59,321 nucleotides of DNA from Methanonatronarchaeales archaeon (lineage in GTDB: Archaea; Halobacteriota; Methanonatronarchaeia; JAANXF01), in the NCBI GenBank assembly GCA_018263395.1, contig JAANXF010000007.1, positions 1-59,321 on the forward strand, in the 5' to 3' direction. The notes under the pieces were generated by a model, which was not told the origin of the DNA, ran no database searches, and saw nothing but the letters and a program-made list of their open reading frames with translations. The position numbers were made by a program, and so were the translations under genes. This document shows positions 24,068 through 33,223 of the stretch, piece after piece (position 1 is the first letter of the stretch; each line of letters starts with the position of its first letter).

Positions 24068-24879
24068 CCGAAAGCGTCTTCGGAGTGATAGGGAACCCGG
24101 TGGAGCACAGCCTATCGCCGGCGATGCACAACGCCGCCTTCGGGGAGCTCGACACGGAGGCGAGGTACCACGCATTCTGGGTGGAGAACGTAGGGCCCGC
24201 GGTTGAGGGGGCCACGGCCCTCGGGTTCGGCGGTCTCAACGTCACGATTCCCCACAAGCTGGCCGTGATGGAGCACTGCGAATCGCTGAGCGACGACGCC
24301 GAGGTGATCGGGGCCGTCAACACGCTGCAGTTCGACGACGGGAACGTGTTCGGCCACAACACGGATGCGGAGGGGGCCAGGCGGGCGCTGCTCGCCGAAA
24401 TCGACGACCTCGGGGGCGCGAGGACAGCAGTTATAGGGGCCGGCGGAGCCGCGAGGGCCATAGTGACGGCCCTCGCACGCGAGGGCTGCCAAATCACGGT
24501 TATGAACCGGACCGTGGCGAGGGCGGCGGAGCTGGCCGCGCTCGCGCGCTCCCTCGGCGCCGGCGCCGATTACGAGTCTCTCGACGAGAAGGGGACCGTC
24601 GGGAACTTCGACCTGGTGGTGAACGCCACGTCCGTGGGAATGGGGACGGACGAATCCCTCCTGGACAGGGAGGACCTCAGGGGTGCCTCCTACGTCTTCG
24701 ACGCCGTGTACCGCCCCGTGAGGACGAGGCTGCTCCAGGAGGCCGAGGCCGCCGGAGCGAAGCCGATCGACGGCGTGGGGATGCTGGTCCATCAGGGCGC
24801 AGAGTCCCTTCGCGTCTGGACCGGCAAGGAACCCCCCCTGGAGGTTATGGAGCGGGCGGTAAGGGGGGAGCTGGAGTGA
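24064..24879 (+). CDS. aroE: Shikimate 5-dehydrogenase
   Basis: Reduces 3-dehydroshikimate to shikimate with NADPH. 271 aa: GVIGNPVEHSLSPAMHNAAF (shikimate site), GGLNVTIPHK (catalytic Lys), GHNTDAEGARRAL (catalytic Asp), VIGAGGAARAI (NADP loop) with MNRTVARA, and VDGVGMLVHQGAESLRVWTG. GTG start. Normal length. It overlaps tyrA by 4 nt. Confidence 0.94.
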   Translation: MTESVFGVIGNPVEHSLSPAMHNAAFGELDTEARYHAFWVENVGPAVEGATALGFGGLNVTIPHKLAVMEHCESLSDDAEVIGAVNTLQFDDGNVFGHNTDAEGARRALLAEIDDLGGARTAVIGAGGAARAIVTALAREGCQITVMNRTVARAAELAALARSLGAGADYESLDEKGTVGNFDLVVNATSVGMGTDESLLDREDLRGASYVFDAVYRPVRTRLLQEAEAAGAKPIDGVGMLVHQGAESLRVWTGKEPPLEVMERAVRGELE

Positions 24880-26183
24880 AACTCCTCGTGGTGGGTGGGG
24901 CCGGCGAGATGGGGAGATGGTTCGCCAGGGAGCTGGGCCGCGACTTCGACGTCTCGATACACGACGTAGACCTGGCGTCAGCCCGCACCCTGGCCGAGGA
25001 CCGGGGTTACGACCTCTGTTCCCCGGAGGACGCCGGCGAATTCGACGTCGTGATGCTCGCTGTACCCATAGGCTCCGTGGAGCGGGTCGCGAGAGAGGTG
25101 GGGCCGCACATGTCGGGTGGATCCCTGCTCCTCGACGTCACCAGCGTAAAGGCGGAGCCCGTCGAGGCAATGGAGGACGCTGCTCCGGACCCGGTGGAGG
25201 TGCTCGGGACCCACCCCATGTTCGGACCCACCGCGGACAGCCTGAGGGGACAGACGGTCATACTGACGCCGGTCGACGACGGCGACTGGACCCAGAGGAT
25301 GGGGGACCTGCTGAGGTCCAGGGGCGCTCACGTCGAGGTAACGACGCCCGAGGAGCACGACGAGATGATGAGCGTGATACAGGGCCTCACCCACTTCTCC
25401 TACGTCTCGTTCGGCTGCGCCCTGGAGGAGCTGGACTTCGACGTCTCTGCGAGCCGCAGGTTCATGAGTCCCGTGTACGAGGTCATGATAGACTTTGCGG
25501 GGCGAATACTGGATCAGGACCCCAACCTCTACGCGGAGATACAGGCCGCCAACCCCCTGAACCGGGGCTCCCGGGAGGCCCTGATACGGGCCGCCGAGGA
25601 GCTTGCCGGGCTGTGTGGCTCCGGGAAAATCGATGAATTCGTCGAGAGAATGCGGTCAGCGTCGAACCACTTCGGGGACACGTCGGCGTCGCTGCGAAAA
25701 AGCGACAAGCTCGTGGGGACCCTGGTGGAGGAGCGGGAGACCTTGATGGGCTCCGTCGGCGAAGAGATCGGGCTGCTAAACACCAGGACGGGCGTCGTAC
25801 ACGTGGGGAGGCTTGTGAGCTACACGCCGGAGATCGCTACGCTGAGGGAAACCGGTGGCGAGGTCCGGCTGAAAACGGCAAATGCGAGGCTCCTCCCTCC
25901 CGAGGAGGTGGAGTCTTGGAAGGCGGAGAACCTCCCCCTGCAGCGGCGTGACGTGTCCGTCGTCACCGGGGACCACGCCGATCCGGGCACCCTCGCGAGG
26001 ACGGCGGCTTCCGTCGACGGGGTCAGCGGGGCCGAGGCCCTGGACGAGTACTTCGGTGACCCCGTCCCCGAAGGGTTCAAGAGCGTTACCCTCCGGCTGG
26101 AAATCCTCTACGGGAACGACGCGTACTCCGTAGAGGACGAGGTCCGGACGACCCTCAGGGGCCTGGGGCTGGAGCTGAGGTAA
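24876..26183 (+). CDS. tyrA: Prephenate dehydrogenase with extra C-terminal domain
   Basis: Oxidative decarboxylation of prephenate (or arogenate) to the tyrosine precursor. 435 aa. NAD loop LLVVGGAGEMGRWFA, LLDVTSVKAEPVE, the catalytic region GTHPMFGPTADSLRGQTVILTP and the helical dimer domain with MSVIQGLTHFSY. From about residue 280 a further domain of about 155 residues follows (ETLMGSVGEEIGLLNTR ... YSVEDEVRTTLRGLGLELR), which looks like a regulatory, ACT-like unit. Methanogen TyrA proteins of similar length are known, from memory. Last gene of the aromatic operon. Confidence 0.88.
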   Translation: MKLLVVGGAGEMGRWFARELGRDFDVSIHDVDLASARTLAEDRGYDLCSPEDAGEFDVVMLAVPIGSVERVAREVGPHMSGGSLLLDVTSVKAEPVEAMEDAAPDPVEVLGTHPMFGPTADSLRGQTVILTPVDDGDWTQRMGDLLRSRGAHVEVTTPEEHDEMMSVIQGLTHFSYVSFGCALEELDFDVSASRRFMSPVYEVMIDFAGRILDQDPNLYAEIQAANPLNRGSREALIRAAEELAGLCGSGKIDEFVERMRSASNHFGDTSASLRKSDKLVGTLVEERETLMGSVGEEIGLLNTRTGVVHVGRLVSYTPEIATLRETGGEVRLKTANARLLPPEEVESWKAENLPLQRRDVSVVTGDHADPGTLARTAASVDGVSGAEALDEYFGDPVPEGFKSVTLRLEILYGNDAYSVEDEVRTTLRGLGLELR

Positions 26184-26186
26184 CTC

Positions 26187-26196
26187 GGTTTTTTAA
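26187..26196 (+). terminator. T-tract after the aromatic operon
   Basis: A run of six T (26189-26194) begins a few bases after the tyrA stop. Archaeal transcription often ends at such T-tracts without a hairpin. Confidence 0.4.
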
Positions 26197-26288
26197 CTGT
26201 CCCGCCCCGCTCTCCCGTCAGGGGCTCCCTTACGGTTCTCGGTGAGGCATACCAGGGACCATTGGGAGTAAAACCCGTTCGGCACGGT

Positions 26289-27425
26289 TCATACCTCCCG
26301 GCCGAGGTCCGGAATCACCCTCTCCATGACCCCGAGAGCTGCCTCAAGGTCCCCGGTGGAGGCGGCGTACGAGAGCCTCAGGTTACCTTCGTGGGAGCCG
26401 AACGCCGACCCCGGAACGGTCAGGACACCCTCTCCAGCCAGCGCATCGGCGACCCTGTCCCCTCCACCGTAACCGGAGACGTCGGGGAACGCGTAGAACG
26501 CCCCCCTCGGTTCGACGCAGCTCAGCCCGTTTTCTCTCAGGCCGTCTATGAGGAGGTCCCTCCTATCCCGAAACCTGCGCCACATCTCGCGGGGAAACCC
26601 CTCCGCCTCCCTCAGCGCGGCCACGCCGCCGGCTTGGGAGACGGAGGGGGCACAGGCCTGGACGTACTGGTGAATCCTGAGGCACTGCTCGATGGCGTCG
26701 GGGGGTCCCAGCAGGTACCCCAGCCGCCATCCGGTCATCGCGAAGCTCTTGGAGAAAGAGTTCGCCACGAGCACCTCGTCATCGAAGGTCGCGGGTGTAA
26801 CGTGCACTCCGTCGTATACGAACTCGTCGTAAACCTCGTCGCTAAGTACCGGTACGCCCGAGTCCACGGAGACCTCAACCAGCGCCCTGACGACCTTCTC
26901 CGGATAGACGGAGCCGGTCGGGTTGCAGGGGGAGTTTAGCACCAGAACCGCCTCGTCCCCCGTAAGGAGCTCCGCGTAAACAGACGGGTCGGGCACAAAT
27001 CCGGCGCCCTGCGAGGTACTCAGCGCCCTGGGAACCCCTCCGGACAGAGCAGCGAGGTTGGCGTAGCTCACGAACCCCGGGTCCGTGAATACCACGCTCT
27101 TTCCCGGGTCGACGAGAGCCTGGATGGCGAGTTGAAGTGCCTCGCTCGCCCCGCTGGTAATCAGGACGTTATCCTCGCCGTAGGAGGTCCCGTAGAGCCC
27201 GTTGTACCTATCCGCTACCAGGTGCCGCAGCTCCTCGATTCCCCTGTTCTCCGTGTAGGACGTGAAGCCCTCGTCAGCCGCATCGCGCGCCGCCCTCTTA
27301 ACCTCGGCGGGCGTATCGAAGTCCGGCTCCCCGAGTCCCAGGTTGACGGCGTCCGGCCCGGCGGCCTCGAACACGCGGCGGATTCCGGAGAGACTAATCC
27401 GCTCCATACGGCTTGCGAACCTCAT
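26289..27425 (-). CDS. PLP aminotransferase, class I/II (aspartate/aromatic type)
   Basis: 378 aa, fold-type I aminotransferase: start MRFASRMERISLSGIRRVFE, LGLGEPDFDTPAEVKRA, SGASEALQLA, NSPCNPTGSVYP, LSDEVYDEFVYDG and the PLP lysine in NSFSKSFAMTGWRLGY (near residue 230). Subfamily Igamma members act on aspartate, alanine or aromatic amino acids; lying just after the aromatic operon (opposite strand) it might transaminate prephenate or 4-hydroxyphenylpyruvate, which is inference. ATG overlaps the upstream isomerase stop; last gene of the leftward unit from 29.2 kb. Confidence 0.87.
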   Translation of the reverse strand: MRFASRMERISLSGIRRVFEAAGPDAVNLGLGEPDFDTPAEVKRAARDAADEGFTSYTENRGIEELRHLVADRYNGLYGTSYGEDNVLITSGASEALQLAIQALVDPGKSVVFTDPGFVSYANLAALSGGVPRALSTSQGAGFVPDPSVYAELLTGDEAVLVLNSPCNPTGSVYPEKVVRALVEVSVDSGVPVLSDEVYDEFVYDGVHVTPATFDDEVLVANSFSKSFAMTGWRLGYLLGPPDAIEQCLRIHQYVQACAPSVSQAGGVAALREAEGFPREMWRRFRDRRDLLIDGLRENGLSCVEPRGAFYAFPDVSGYGGGDRVADALAGEGVLTVPGSAFGSHEGNLRLSYAASTGDLEAALGVMERVIPDLGREV

Positions 27426-28000
27426 TCGAGCGCGGCGTGCCTCAGTGCGAGGTCCTTCTCCGTCTGGCCCTGCCGCTCCATGAGCCGGGAGACCACGCCG
27501 TCGAGGAAGCCGAAAACCGTCTCCTCGAACAGGGTTCCTAGAGGCGCGTAGGCCGATATGTCCTCCACGCCCAGCCTCTCCTCGAGCTCGTCCAGCCCCG
27601 GGAGCTCCACGACGTGGTCAGCGAGCCTGCCTATCGTGGAGGAGCGGCTGCCGGTTACAAGGGCCAGCTCGGTGCCACTCGATTCCTCGACTATTTCGCC
27701 CATCTCGGCCACGGACGATGTCTCGCCGGAGCCCGAGATGGCCACCACTAGGTCGTTCTCCCCGTGAAGGGGCGTCGTCGTCTCGCCCACGACGTGTACG
27801 CTGAAACCGAGGTGCATCAACCTCATGGCGAACGCCCTGGCCACCAACCCGGACCTGCCCGCCCCCATGAGGAAAACGCTCTCGGCCTCCAGGAGCGAGT
27901 CCACGAACCCCTCGACCTCCTCCTCGTCGATATCCCTGCTTACCTTCTCCACCGACCTCGCTATGATACCCATCGCCTCCAGCGCTCTCGACAACTTCAT
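27422..28000 (-). CDS. hxlB: 6-phospho-3-hexuloisomerase (SIS domain)
   Basis: Interconverts 3-hexulose-6-phosphate and fructose-6-phosphate; in archaea this ribulose-monophosphate step supplies pentoses. 192 aa, single SIS domain: VFLMGAGRSGLVARAFAMRLMHLGF, GETTTPL, ISGSGETSSV and LVTGSRSSTIG, close to the PHI family. The ATG at 28000 has GGAGG immediately upstream. An SIS regulator is less likely given the length and full PHI-like pattern. Operon with an unknown gene upstream and the aminotransferase downstream. Confidence 0.82.
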   Translation of the reverse strand: MKLSRALEAMGIIARSVEKVSRDIDEEEVEGFVDSLLEAESVFLMGAGRSGLVARAFAMRLMHLGFSVHVVGETTTPLHGENDLVVAISGSGETSSVAEMGEIVEESSGTELALVTGSRSSTIGRLADHVVELPGLDELEERLGVEDISAYAPLGTLFEETVFGFLDGVVSRLMERQGQTEKDLALRHAALE

Positions 28001-28593
28001 TCCTCCGATAGAATTTTTTCGAACGTGTCCCTGGCCTCCCGGCCCCTCTTCGTTCCGCGACAGACCTCCCTGTCGACATCCAGCACGGCATCGGTGAGGC
28101 TCCACCCCTCGTTAGAGAAGACGTCAACGGTCTGTGCTATACGCGCGTCGTTACCCTCCCAGAACACGGATTCCTCGAAGTCGGTCTCCGGCAGCTCCTC
28201 CGCGAACCTCCTGAGTGCGTTCTCGCTGTGGAAGGGCACCTGGAAAACCACACGGTAGAGCCCTCCCTTGATTTTTGCGTAAGAGGCGAGGACGTAGCCG
28301 TCCCGCTCGTAGTCCTCGATGTTTTCGTACCGTTCATTCAGCCTCATCTCGTGGTGAGCGTTGAGGTCGATTTCTGCCACTCTCTCGAGCAGGGAAAGGA
28401 CCTCCTCCCTCGACGGATCATCTATGGTCAGCCTGATTTTACCTGGGGTTATAGATATCGAGTCAGCGTCCCTCTGCATATCGAGCCTTTGAAAGGAGGC
28501 CTTTCTGGTGCGGGAGACCCCCTCGACCGTTCTCCCTGGCCCGATCTCCTCGAGCTCCCTCTCTGACAGCTGCAGGGTGTTCGGGCTATCCAT
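27997..28593 (-). CDS. Uncharacterised 198-aa acidic protein
   Basis: Not recognised. Soluble and acidic, with a regular alpha/beta look: SEREL..IGPGRTVEGVSR at the start, a strand SISITPGKIRLTIDD, a helix REEVLSLLERVAEIDLNAHH, then YVLASYAKIKGGLYRVVFQVPF and a helical end VCRGTKRGREARDTFEKIL. No metal or nucleotide motif. It overlaps hxlB by 4 nt and the upstream reductase by 8 nt, so it is firmly part of this operon and may help with riboflavin or pentose metabolism. Confidence 0.6.
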   Translation of the reverse strand: MDSPNTLQLSERELEEIGPGRTVEGVSRTRKASFQRLDMQRDADSISITPGKIRLTIDDPSREEVLSLLERVAEIDLNAHHEMRLNERYENIEDYERDGYVLASYAKIKGGLYRVVFQVPFHSENALRRFAEELPETDFEESVFWEGNDARIAQTVDVFSNEGWSLTDAVLDVDREVCRGTKRGREARDTFEKILSEE

Positions 28594-29224
28594 CTAGAAC
28601 CCTCCACTCGGAGAGCACGCCCCCACCCAGAACCTTCGTGGAGACGAGCTCCAGTTTCGATCCGTCCCCCTCGGCGAACCCCGGGCCGTCGACCACCGTC
28701 GGGGCCGTGGAGCCACCGAAAACCATCCCGCCGGTGAAGACGGTCATCACGTCCACCAGCCCCTCCTCCAAAAAGCCCCAGTTCAGCTCCCCGCCCCCCT
28801 CGACGAGCAGCGAGGAAACCTCGCGCTCCCGCAGCGCGTCGAGGAGGAGCTTCAGGTCGGTCGTCCCATGCCCCGCCCTCAGGACCTCCGCTCCGGCGGC
28901 CTCGAGGGCCTCGACGCGTTCACTCCGCGCCCCCCCGGAGGCCGCCACGATTACGCCGGGCCCTCCCGAGTTCAGGGCCTCGGCGTCGACTGGGGTCCTG
29001 GCCTTGCTGTCCACGATGACCCGCAGCGGGTCTCTGCCGGTCTTCGAGGTCAGTTTTGGGTCGTCGGCGAGGACCGTGCCTATGCCTACCGCGATGGCGT
29101 CAAACCTGGACCGAAGCCCGTGGACCCTTTCCATGTCCTCGTCGCTCGATATGCGCACCTGCGCCCTCTCGAAAGTTGCCAGCTTTCCGTCGACGGTCGC
29201 GGCGCAGTTGATTTTGACAAACAC
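28586..29224 (-). CDS. 2,5-diamino-6-ribosylamino-pyrimidinone 5'-phosphate reductase
   Basis: Archaeal riboflavin/F420-precursor enzyme (RibD C-terminal / MJ0671 family) that reduces the ribosyl side chain with NADPH. From VFVKINCAATVDGKLA: RISSDEDMERVHGLRSRFDAIAVGIGTVLADDPKLTSK, LRVIVDSKARTP and the late SSLLVEGGGELNWGFLEEGLVD. 212 aa from GTG 29224, close to the family's usual length. The frame stays open to 29437 but that part is low-complexity and unlike the family; GTG 29248 is another option. First gene of the leftward operon with the unknown protein, hxlB and the aminotransferase. Confidence 0.85.
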   Translation of the reverse strand: MFVKINCAATVDGKLATFERAQVRISSDEDMERVHGLRSRFDAIAVGIGTVLADDPKLTSKTGRDPLRVIVDSKARTPVDAEALNSGGPGVIVAASGGARSERVEALEAAGAEVLRAGHGTTDLKLLLDALREREVSSLLVEGGGELNWGFLEEGLVDVMTVFTGGMVFGGSTAPTVVDGPGFAEGDGSKLELVSTKVLGGGVLSEWRVLDG

Positions 29225-29541
29225 GTCCCGCCGGACCCGTGCCCCCACCTTACCTGACGGCTCGACGGCCCCGTCCGGGCCATCGCTGCCGTGGCCATCG
29301 ACCTCTGCACAGGCAGCATCCACGGGCACGGCTACCCCACCGGAACCCGTCCCGAGACTGACCCGGGATTCAGTCGAGGCTCCGGTGGACGGTTCTCCGG
29401 CGGGAGACAGGTCGTCCGGTTGCAGAGCGAATCCCACTACGAGAGATTTTCCGCAGCCCGGAAAAACACTTGCCGTTAGATTACCGTAACCTGGACCGTA
29501 CCGGCTCGATATTTTTGTCCCTCCGCGACGACTCTTGAACC
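29225..29541. other. Divergent intergenic region
   Basis: About 317 bp between the leftward reductase and the rightward phosphoesterase. It should hold both promoters. No further gene is supported, although the leftward frame remains open through most of it. Confidence 0.35.
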
Positions 29542-30219
29542 GTGGACATCGAGCCCGTCATCGGACGCGCAGCGGCCCTCGTGGACGACGCCCTCGTGGT
29601 GGCGGACCTGCACGTCGGTCTGGAGGTCGAGCTGGCCAGGAGGGGGGTGGAGGTGCCGAGCCGTGCGGCCCGGAAGGAGCGGTGTCTCCTCGAAATTTTG
29701 GACCTAACCGGTGCCGGCCGGGTGGTGCTGGCCGGGGACGCGAAGCACAACGTGCCGTTCACGAGCAGGAGGGAGGCGACGGAGCTATCCTGTATCCTTG
29801 GCAGCCTCACGTCCTCTGCAGAGGTAACGCTCGTTCCGGGTAACCACGACGGCGGGATAGACGGATACCTGCCCCCCGACGTGGAGCTCGTCGACCCTGG
29901 AGGGGTCCTCGTCGGCGACGTGGGGGTGCTGCACGGGCACTGCACTCCCTCGGGAGACGTGCTCGACGCAGAGACGCTCCTGGTCGGCCACACGCATCCC
30001 CGCGCCGTATTCAGGGAGAGCAACGGCGCCTCGGTATCCAGGAGGGCGTGGCTCAGGTTCCGTGGAGAGAGGGAGGTCGTGGTCATGCCGGCCTTCGAGG
30101 AGTGGGGAGGCGCGGACGTCGCGGAGGAGGGCCTTCTGGGTCCCCTCAGTTACCCCGGAGTGCCGGAGGCAACCCTCCTGGACGGGACCTTTCTGGGCGA
30201 GATGGAGGTGGGGAGGTGA
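29542..30219 (+). CDS. Calcineurin-like metallophosphoesterase (lhr partner)
   Basis: 225 aa. Two-metal phosphoesterase motifs in order: VVADLHVGLE, LAGDAKHN, VPGNHDGG, LHGHC and VGHTHPRAV. It belongs to the archaeal SbcD-related family usually encoded beside Lhr, and here it overlaps lhr by 4 nt (GTGA). It probably trims nucleic-acid ends for the helicase, which is inferred from the pairing. GTG start at 29542; no strong ribosome site is visible. Confidence 0.85.
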   Translation: MDIEPVIGRAAALVDDALVVADLHVGLEVELARRGVEVPSRAARKERCLLEILDLTGAGRVVLAGDAKHNVPFTSRREATELSCILGSLTSSAEVTLVPGNHDGGIDGYLPPDVELVDPGGVLVGDVGVLHGHCTPSGDVLDAETLLVGHTHPRAVFRESNGASVSRRAWLRFRGEREVVVMPAFEEWGGADVAEEGLLGPLSYPGVPEATLLDGTFLGEMEVGR

Positions 30220-32984
30220 TCGGCGGCGTCTTCGACATGCTGTCCGGCGAGGTGCGGGAGAGCCTTCACGAGATGGGGTTCTCGGAACCCACGCCGCCGC
30301 AGAGCCTCTCCATACCCGCGGTGCTCTCGGGGGAGAACGTCCTCCTGATAAGCCCGACGGGAAGCGGCAAGACCGAGGCCGCCGTCCTGCCCGTGATGGA
30401 TTCCCTGATTTCGGACGACCGGAGGATAGGGGCCCTGTACGTAACTCCCCTGCGGGCCCTGAACCGCGACCTGATGGAGCGGCTGGACGACTGGGGCGAC
30501 CGACTGGGGTTGGACATAGAGGTGAGGCACGGCGACACACCCCGGAGCCGCAGGAGGAGGCAGGCACTGGACCCGCCGCACCTCATGATAACGACGCCGG
30601 AGACCCTTCAGGCGATCCTTACGGGCAGCAGGATGCGGAGCCACCTCTCGAACGTTGGGTACGTGGTCGTCGACGAGGTGCACGAGCTCGCGGCGTCGAA
30701 GCGGGGGGTCCAGCTGTCGCTGGCCCTGGAGCGGCTGAGGGACCTCGCGGGGCCGTTCACCAGGGTGGGGCTCTCCGCCACCGTCGGTAACCCGGGGGAG
30801 GTCGCGGAGTTCATCGGGGGCGAAGAGGAGGTGAGGGTCATGGAGGCGGACGAGACGAAGGACGTGGAGCTCGAGGTCAGGTCGCCCGGCGGGCCGGGGC
30901 TGAGTGGCCTGACGGACGAGCAGGCCGCGCACGTCCGCGAGATAGCGTCCGCGGTAGCCGGGTCCGATGCGGCCCTCGTCTTCGTGAACACGAGGCAGTT
31001 CGCCGAGGTGCTGGCCTCCCGCTTCAAGCGGTACCGCGGAGAGCTGGGGGTGGACCTGGAGGTGCACCACGGCTCCCTCTCCAGGGAGGCCCGCGTAGAC
31101 GTGGAGGACCGCTTCAAGTCCGGCGACCTCGACGGACTCATCTGCACGAGCTCTCTCGAGCTCGGGATAGACGTCGGCCACGTCGACCGGGTCGTGCAGT
31201 ACATGTCGCCCAGGCAGGCATCCAGGCTCCTGCAGCGGGTCGGCCGCTCCGGACACACCCGTGCAGGAACCGCACGCGGCACCGTCATCGCGTCGACTCC
31301 CGACGAGGTCGCGGAGGCCCTCGTCATCTCCGGAATGGCGCTCTCGGGAGAGGCAGAGGACGTCGAGACGCCGGGGTACGCACTGGACGTGCTGGCGAAC
31401 CAGGTCTGCGGCTCCCTCCTCGGAGGAGAGACCACCCCCGGCGAGCTCCACGCCGCATTCGGCAGGGCCCGGCCCTACAGGGGCCTCGACCGGGGCGAAC
31501 TGGAGGACGTGATAGACCAGCTGCGGCAGAACAGGATAGTCTCCCGGAACGGCCTGAAGCAGACGGGCAAGGCGTACAGCTACTTCTACAGGAACCTCTC
31601 CACCATACCGGACGAGAAGACGTTCACGGTGGAGGACAGGGTGTCGGGCTCCCGGGTGGGGACCCTGGACGAGGTCTTCGTGACCGGTTTCCTCGAACCC
31701 GGCGCCGCCTTCATCTGCCGCGGCGAGACGTGGCGGGTTCTGGAGGTAGGGGGGGAGAGCGTGACGGTCGAACCGCTGAGCGACCCCACCGGGGCCGTGC
31801 CGAGCTGGGTCGGAGAGGAGATACCGGTGCCCTGGGACGTGGCCCGCGGCGTAGGCCGCCTGAGGAGGGAGGTCGCGGAGCGCCTCCTCTCGGGCGGGGA
31901 CCCGCGCGACCACCTGGCCGGGGTCTTCCCGACGGACCACGAGACGGCCTCCGTCCTCGTCGACGCCGTGGAGGGACAGCTGGACGAGGGTTCCCCGGTG
32001 CCCGGAGACGACCTGGTCACGGTCGAAAGCCACGGCGACGAGGTCGTCATCAACAGCTGCTTCGGGCACCGCGTCAACGAGGCCCTCGGGCGCGTGGTGA
32101 GCGCGCTGCTCGCGGCACGCCTCGGCTCCTCCGTGGCGCTGGAGGCCGGGGCGTACAGGATAGTTCTAAACCCGCCCGTGAGGGTACCGGCGGCGCGGGT
32201 CAGTGACCTGCTGGACGGGCTGGAGCCGGAGAGCGTGGAGCCGCTGCTGTCCGCGAGCGTCAGGAACTCCTCCCTGTACCGCTGGGTCCTGCTGCACGTC
32301 GCCAGGCGCTTCGGGGCCGTCTCGAAGGACGCGGACAGGGGGCCGTTCTCCCTCAAGCGGATGGCGGAGACCTACTCCGGCACCCCGATGGAGCGGGAGG
32401 CCCTGCGCGAGATAATGGAGGAGCGTCTCGACGTCCGGGGCGCCGAGCGCGCCCTGCGCCTCGTCGGAAGTGGCGAGGTGCGTATCGAGGTCTCCAGGCC
32501 CTCCGCCCTCGGAACCCCGCAGGACACGGCGTCGGGGATGGTGGAGGCCGGAAAGCCCGACCTCTCCATACTGAAGGCCCTGAGGAAGCGGATAATGAAC
32601 GACCGCGTAATCCTGTTCTGCCTGAACTGCCGCGAGTGGACGTCCCGGCGCCGGGTCGGGCGCGTGGACGAGCGGCCTGAGTGCCCGCTCTGCGAGTCCG
32701 GGCTCGTCGCCGCCCTGAAGCCGTGGGAGGACGACGAGGTCGACCTGGTCAGGAGGGGCCCCTCTACGCGTGACGAGGAGAGGAGGGTCCAGCGGGTCTA
32801 CCAGAACGCTAATCTGGTACTCTCCAGCGGCAGGCGCGCAGTAATCGCCCTCGCCGCACGGGGCGTCGGCCCCACCAACGCCTCACGCGTGCTGAAGAAA
32901 CCCGACGCCGACGAGTGGGAGTTCTACCGCCGAATCCTGGACAGGGAGAGGAACTACGCGAGGACGCACGGGTTCTGGGACTGA
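30216..32984 (+). CDS. lhr: Lhr-type superfamily-2 helicase (ATP-dependent)
   Basis: Large helicase-related protein, 922 aa from GTG 30216. RecA1: MGFSEPTPPQSLSIPAVLSG (Q-motif-like), SPTGSGKTEAA (Walker A, near 45), TPLRALNRDL, ITTPETLQ, VDEVHELAASKRG (DEVH, near 154). RecA2: LVFVNTRQFAEVL, HHGSLSREARV, CTSSLELGIDVGHVD, QRVGRSGH. Winged-helix and the Lhr-core C-terminal domain follow, with CLNCREWTSRRR ... CPLCE near 810-830 giving four Cys that may bind zinc. Lhr proteins unwind RNA:DNA hybrids and forks in repair. Co-transcribed with the phosphoesterase and closed by a strong hairpin. Confidence 0.92.
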   Translation: MIGGVFDMLSGEVRESLHEMGFSEPTPPQSLSIPAVLSGENVLLISPTGSGKTEAAVLPVMDSLISDDRRIGALYVTPLRALNRDLMERLDDWGDRLGLDIEVRHGDTPRSRRRRQALDPPHLMITTPETLQAILTGSRMRSHLSNVGYVVVDEVHELAASKRGVQLSLALERLRDLAGPFTRVGLSATVGNPGEVAEFIGGEEEVRVMEADETKDVELEVRSPGGPGLSGLTDEQAAHVREIASAVAGSDAALVFVNTRQFAEVLASRFKRYRGELGVDLEVHHGSLSREARVDVEDRFKSGDLDGLICTSSLELGIDVGHVDRVVQYMSPRQASRLLQRVGRSGHTRAGTARGTVIASTPDEVAEALVISGMALSGEAEDVETPGYALDVLANQVCGSLLGGETTPGELHAAFGRARPYRGLDRGELEDVIDQLRQNRIVSRNGLKQTGKAYSYFYRNLSTIPDEKTFTVEDRVSGSRVGTLDEVFVTGFLEPGAAFICRGETWRVLEVGGESVTVEPLSDPTGAVPSWVGEEIPVPWDVARGVGRLRREVAERLLSGGDPRDHLAGVFPTDHETASVLVDAVEGQLDEGSPVPGDDLVTVESHGDEVVINSCFGHRVNEALGRVVSALLAARLGSSVALEAGAYRIVLNPPVRVPAARVSDLLDGLEPESVEPLLSASVRNSSLYRWVLLHVARRFGAVSKDADRGPFSLKRMAETYSGTPMEREALREIMEERLDVRGAERALRLVGSGEVRIEVSRPSALGTPQDTASGMVEAGKPDLSILKALRKRIMNDRVILFCLNCREWTSRRRVGRVDERPECPLCESGLVAALKPWEDDEVDLVRRGPSTRDEERRVQRVYQNANLVLSSGRRAVIALAARGVGPTNASRVLKKPDADEWEFYRRILDRERNYARTHGFWD

Positions 32985-32991
32985 GCCCCCG

Positions 32992-33009
32992 CCCGGGTGA
33001 GCACCCGGG
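32992..33009 (+). terminator. GC-rich hairpin after lhr
   Basis: CCCGGGT-GAGC-ACCCGGG begins 8 bp after the lhr stop and forms a perfect 7-bp stem. There is no U-tract directly after it, so it may protect the 3' end or act as a pause. Confidence 0.4.
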
Positions 33010-33097
33010 GGCCGGTTTGAACTTCCACCGAACTCGCACAGGGCCTCGCCCTCTACGGGCCGCTCGGAGCTGTCGGCTCCTGCGGGAGGTGCACCCG

Positions 33098-33223
33098 CTA
33101 GAGGTACAGGTAGAGCGCCACTGTCTGAAGCGCCGCAAGTGCCAGCAGTACGAGAGCGGCGAACACTAGCCCCTCCTTCAAGGGTACGTCCTTCCTCAGC
33201 TTGACCTTCGGGTCCCTGTACAC
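33098..33223 (-). CDS. 41-aa single-TM protein
   Basis: Too short for usual gene finders. A GTG start gives MYRDPKVKLRKDVPLKEG, a basic amphipathic head, then one hydrophobic helix (LVFAALVLLALAALQTVAL) and the end YLYL. A TATA-like AGATATTGC lies about 30 bp upstream on this strand. It is isolated between lhr and tRNA-Pro. Head-plus-helix layout resembles small membrane-complex subunits, but function is unknown. Confidence 0.5.
   Translation of the reverse strand: MYRDPKVKLRKDVPLKEGLVFAALVLLALAALQTVALYLYL

Noticed and set aside
29225-29437. Upstream extension of the riboflavin-pathway reductase
   Set aside because: Gly/Ser/Asp/Pro-rich with no match to the family; would use most of the divergent promoter region.
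30150-32069. 639-codon minus-strand frame opposite lhr
   Set aside because: Shadow of the helicase; no motif.
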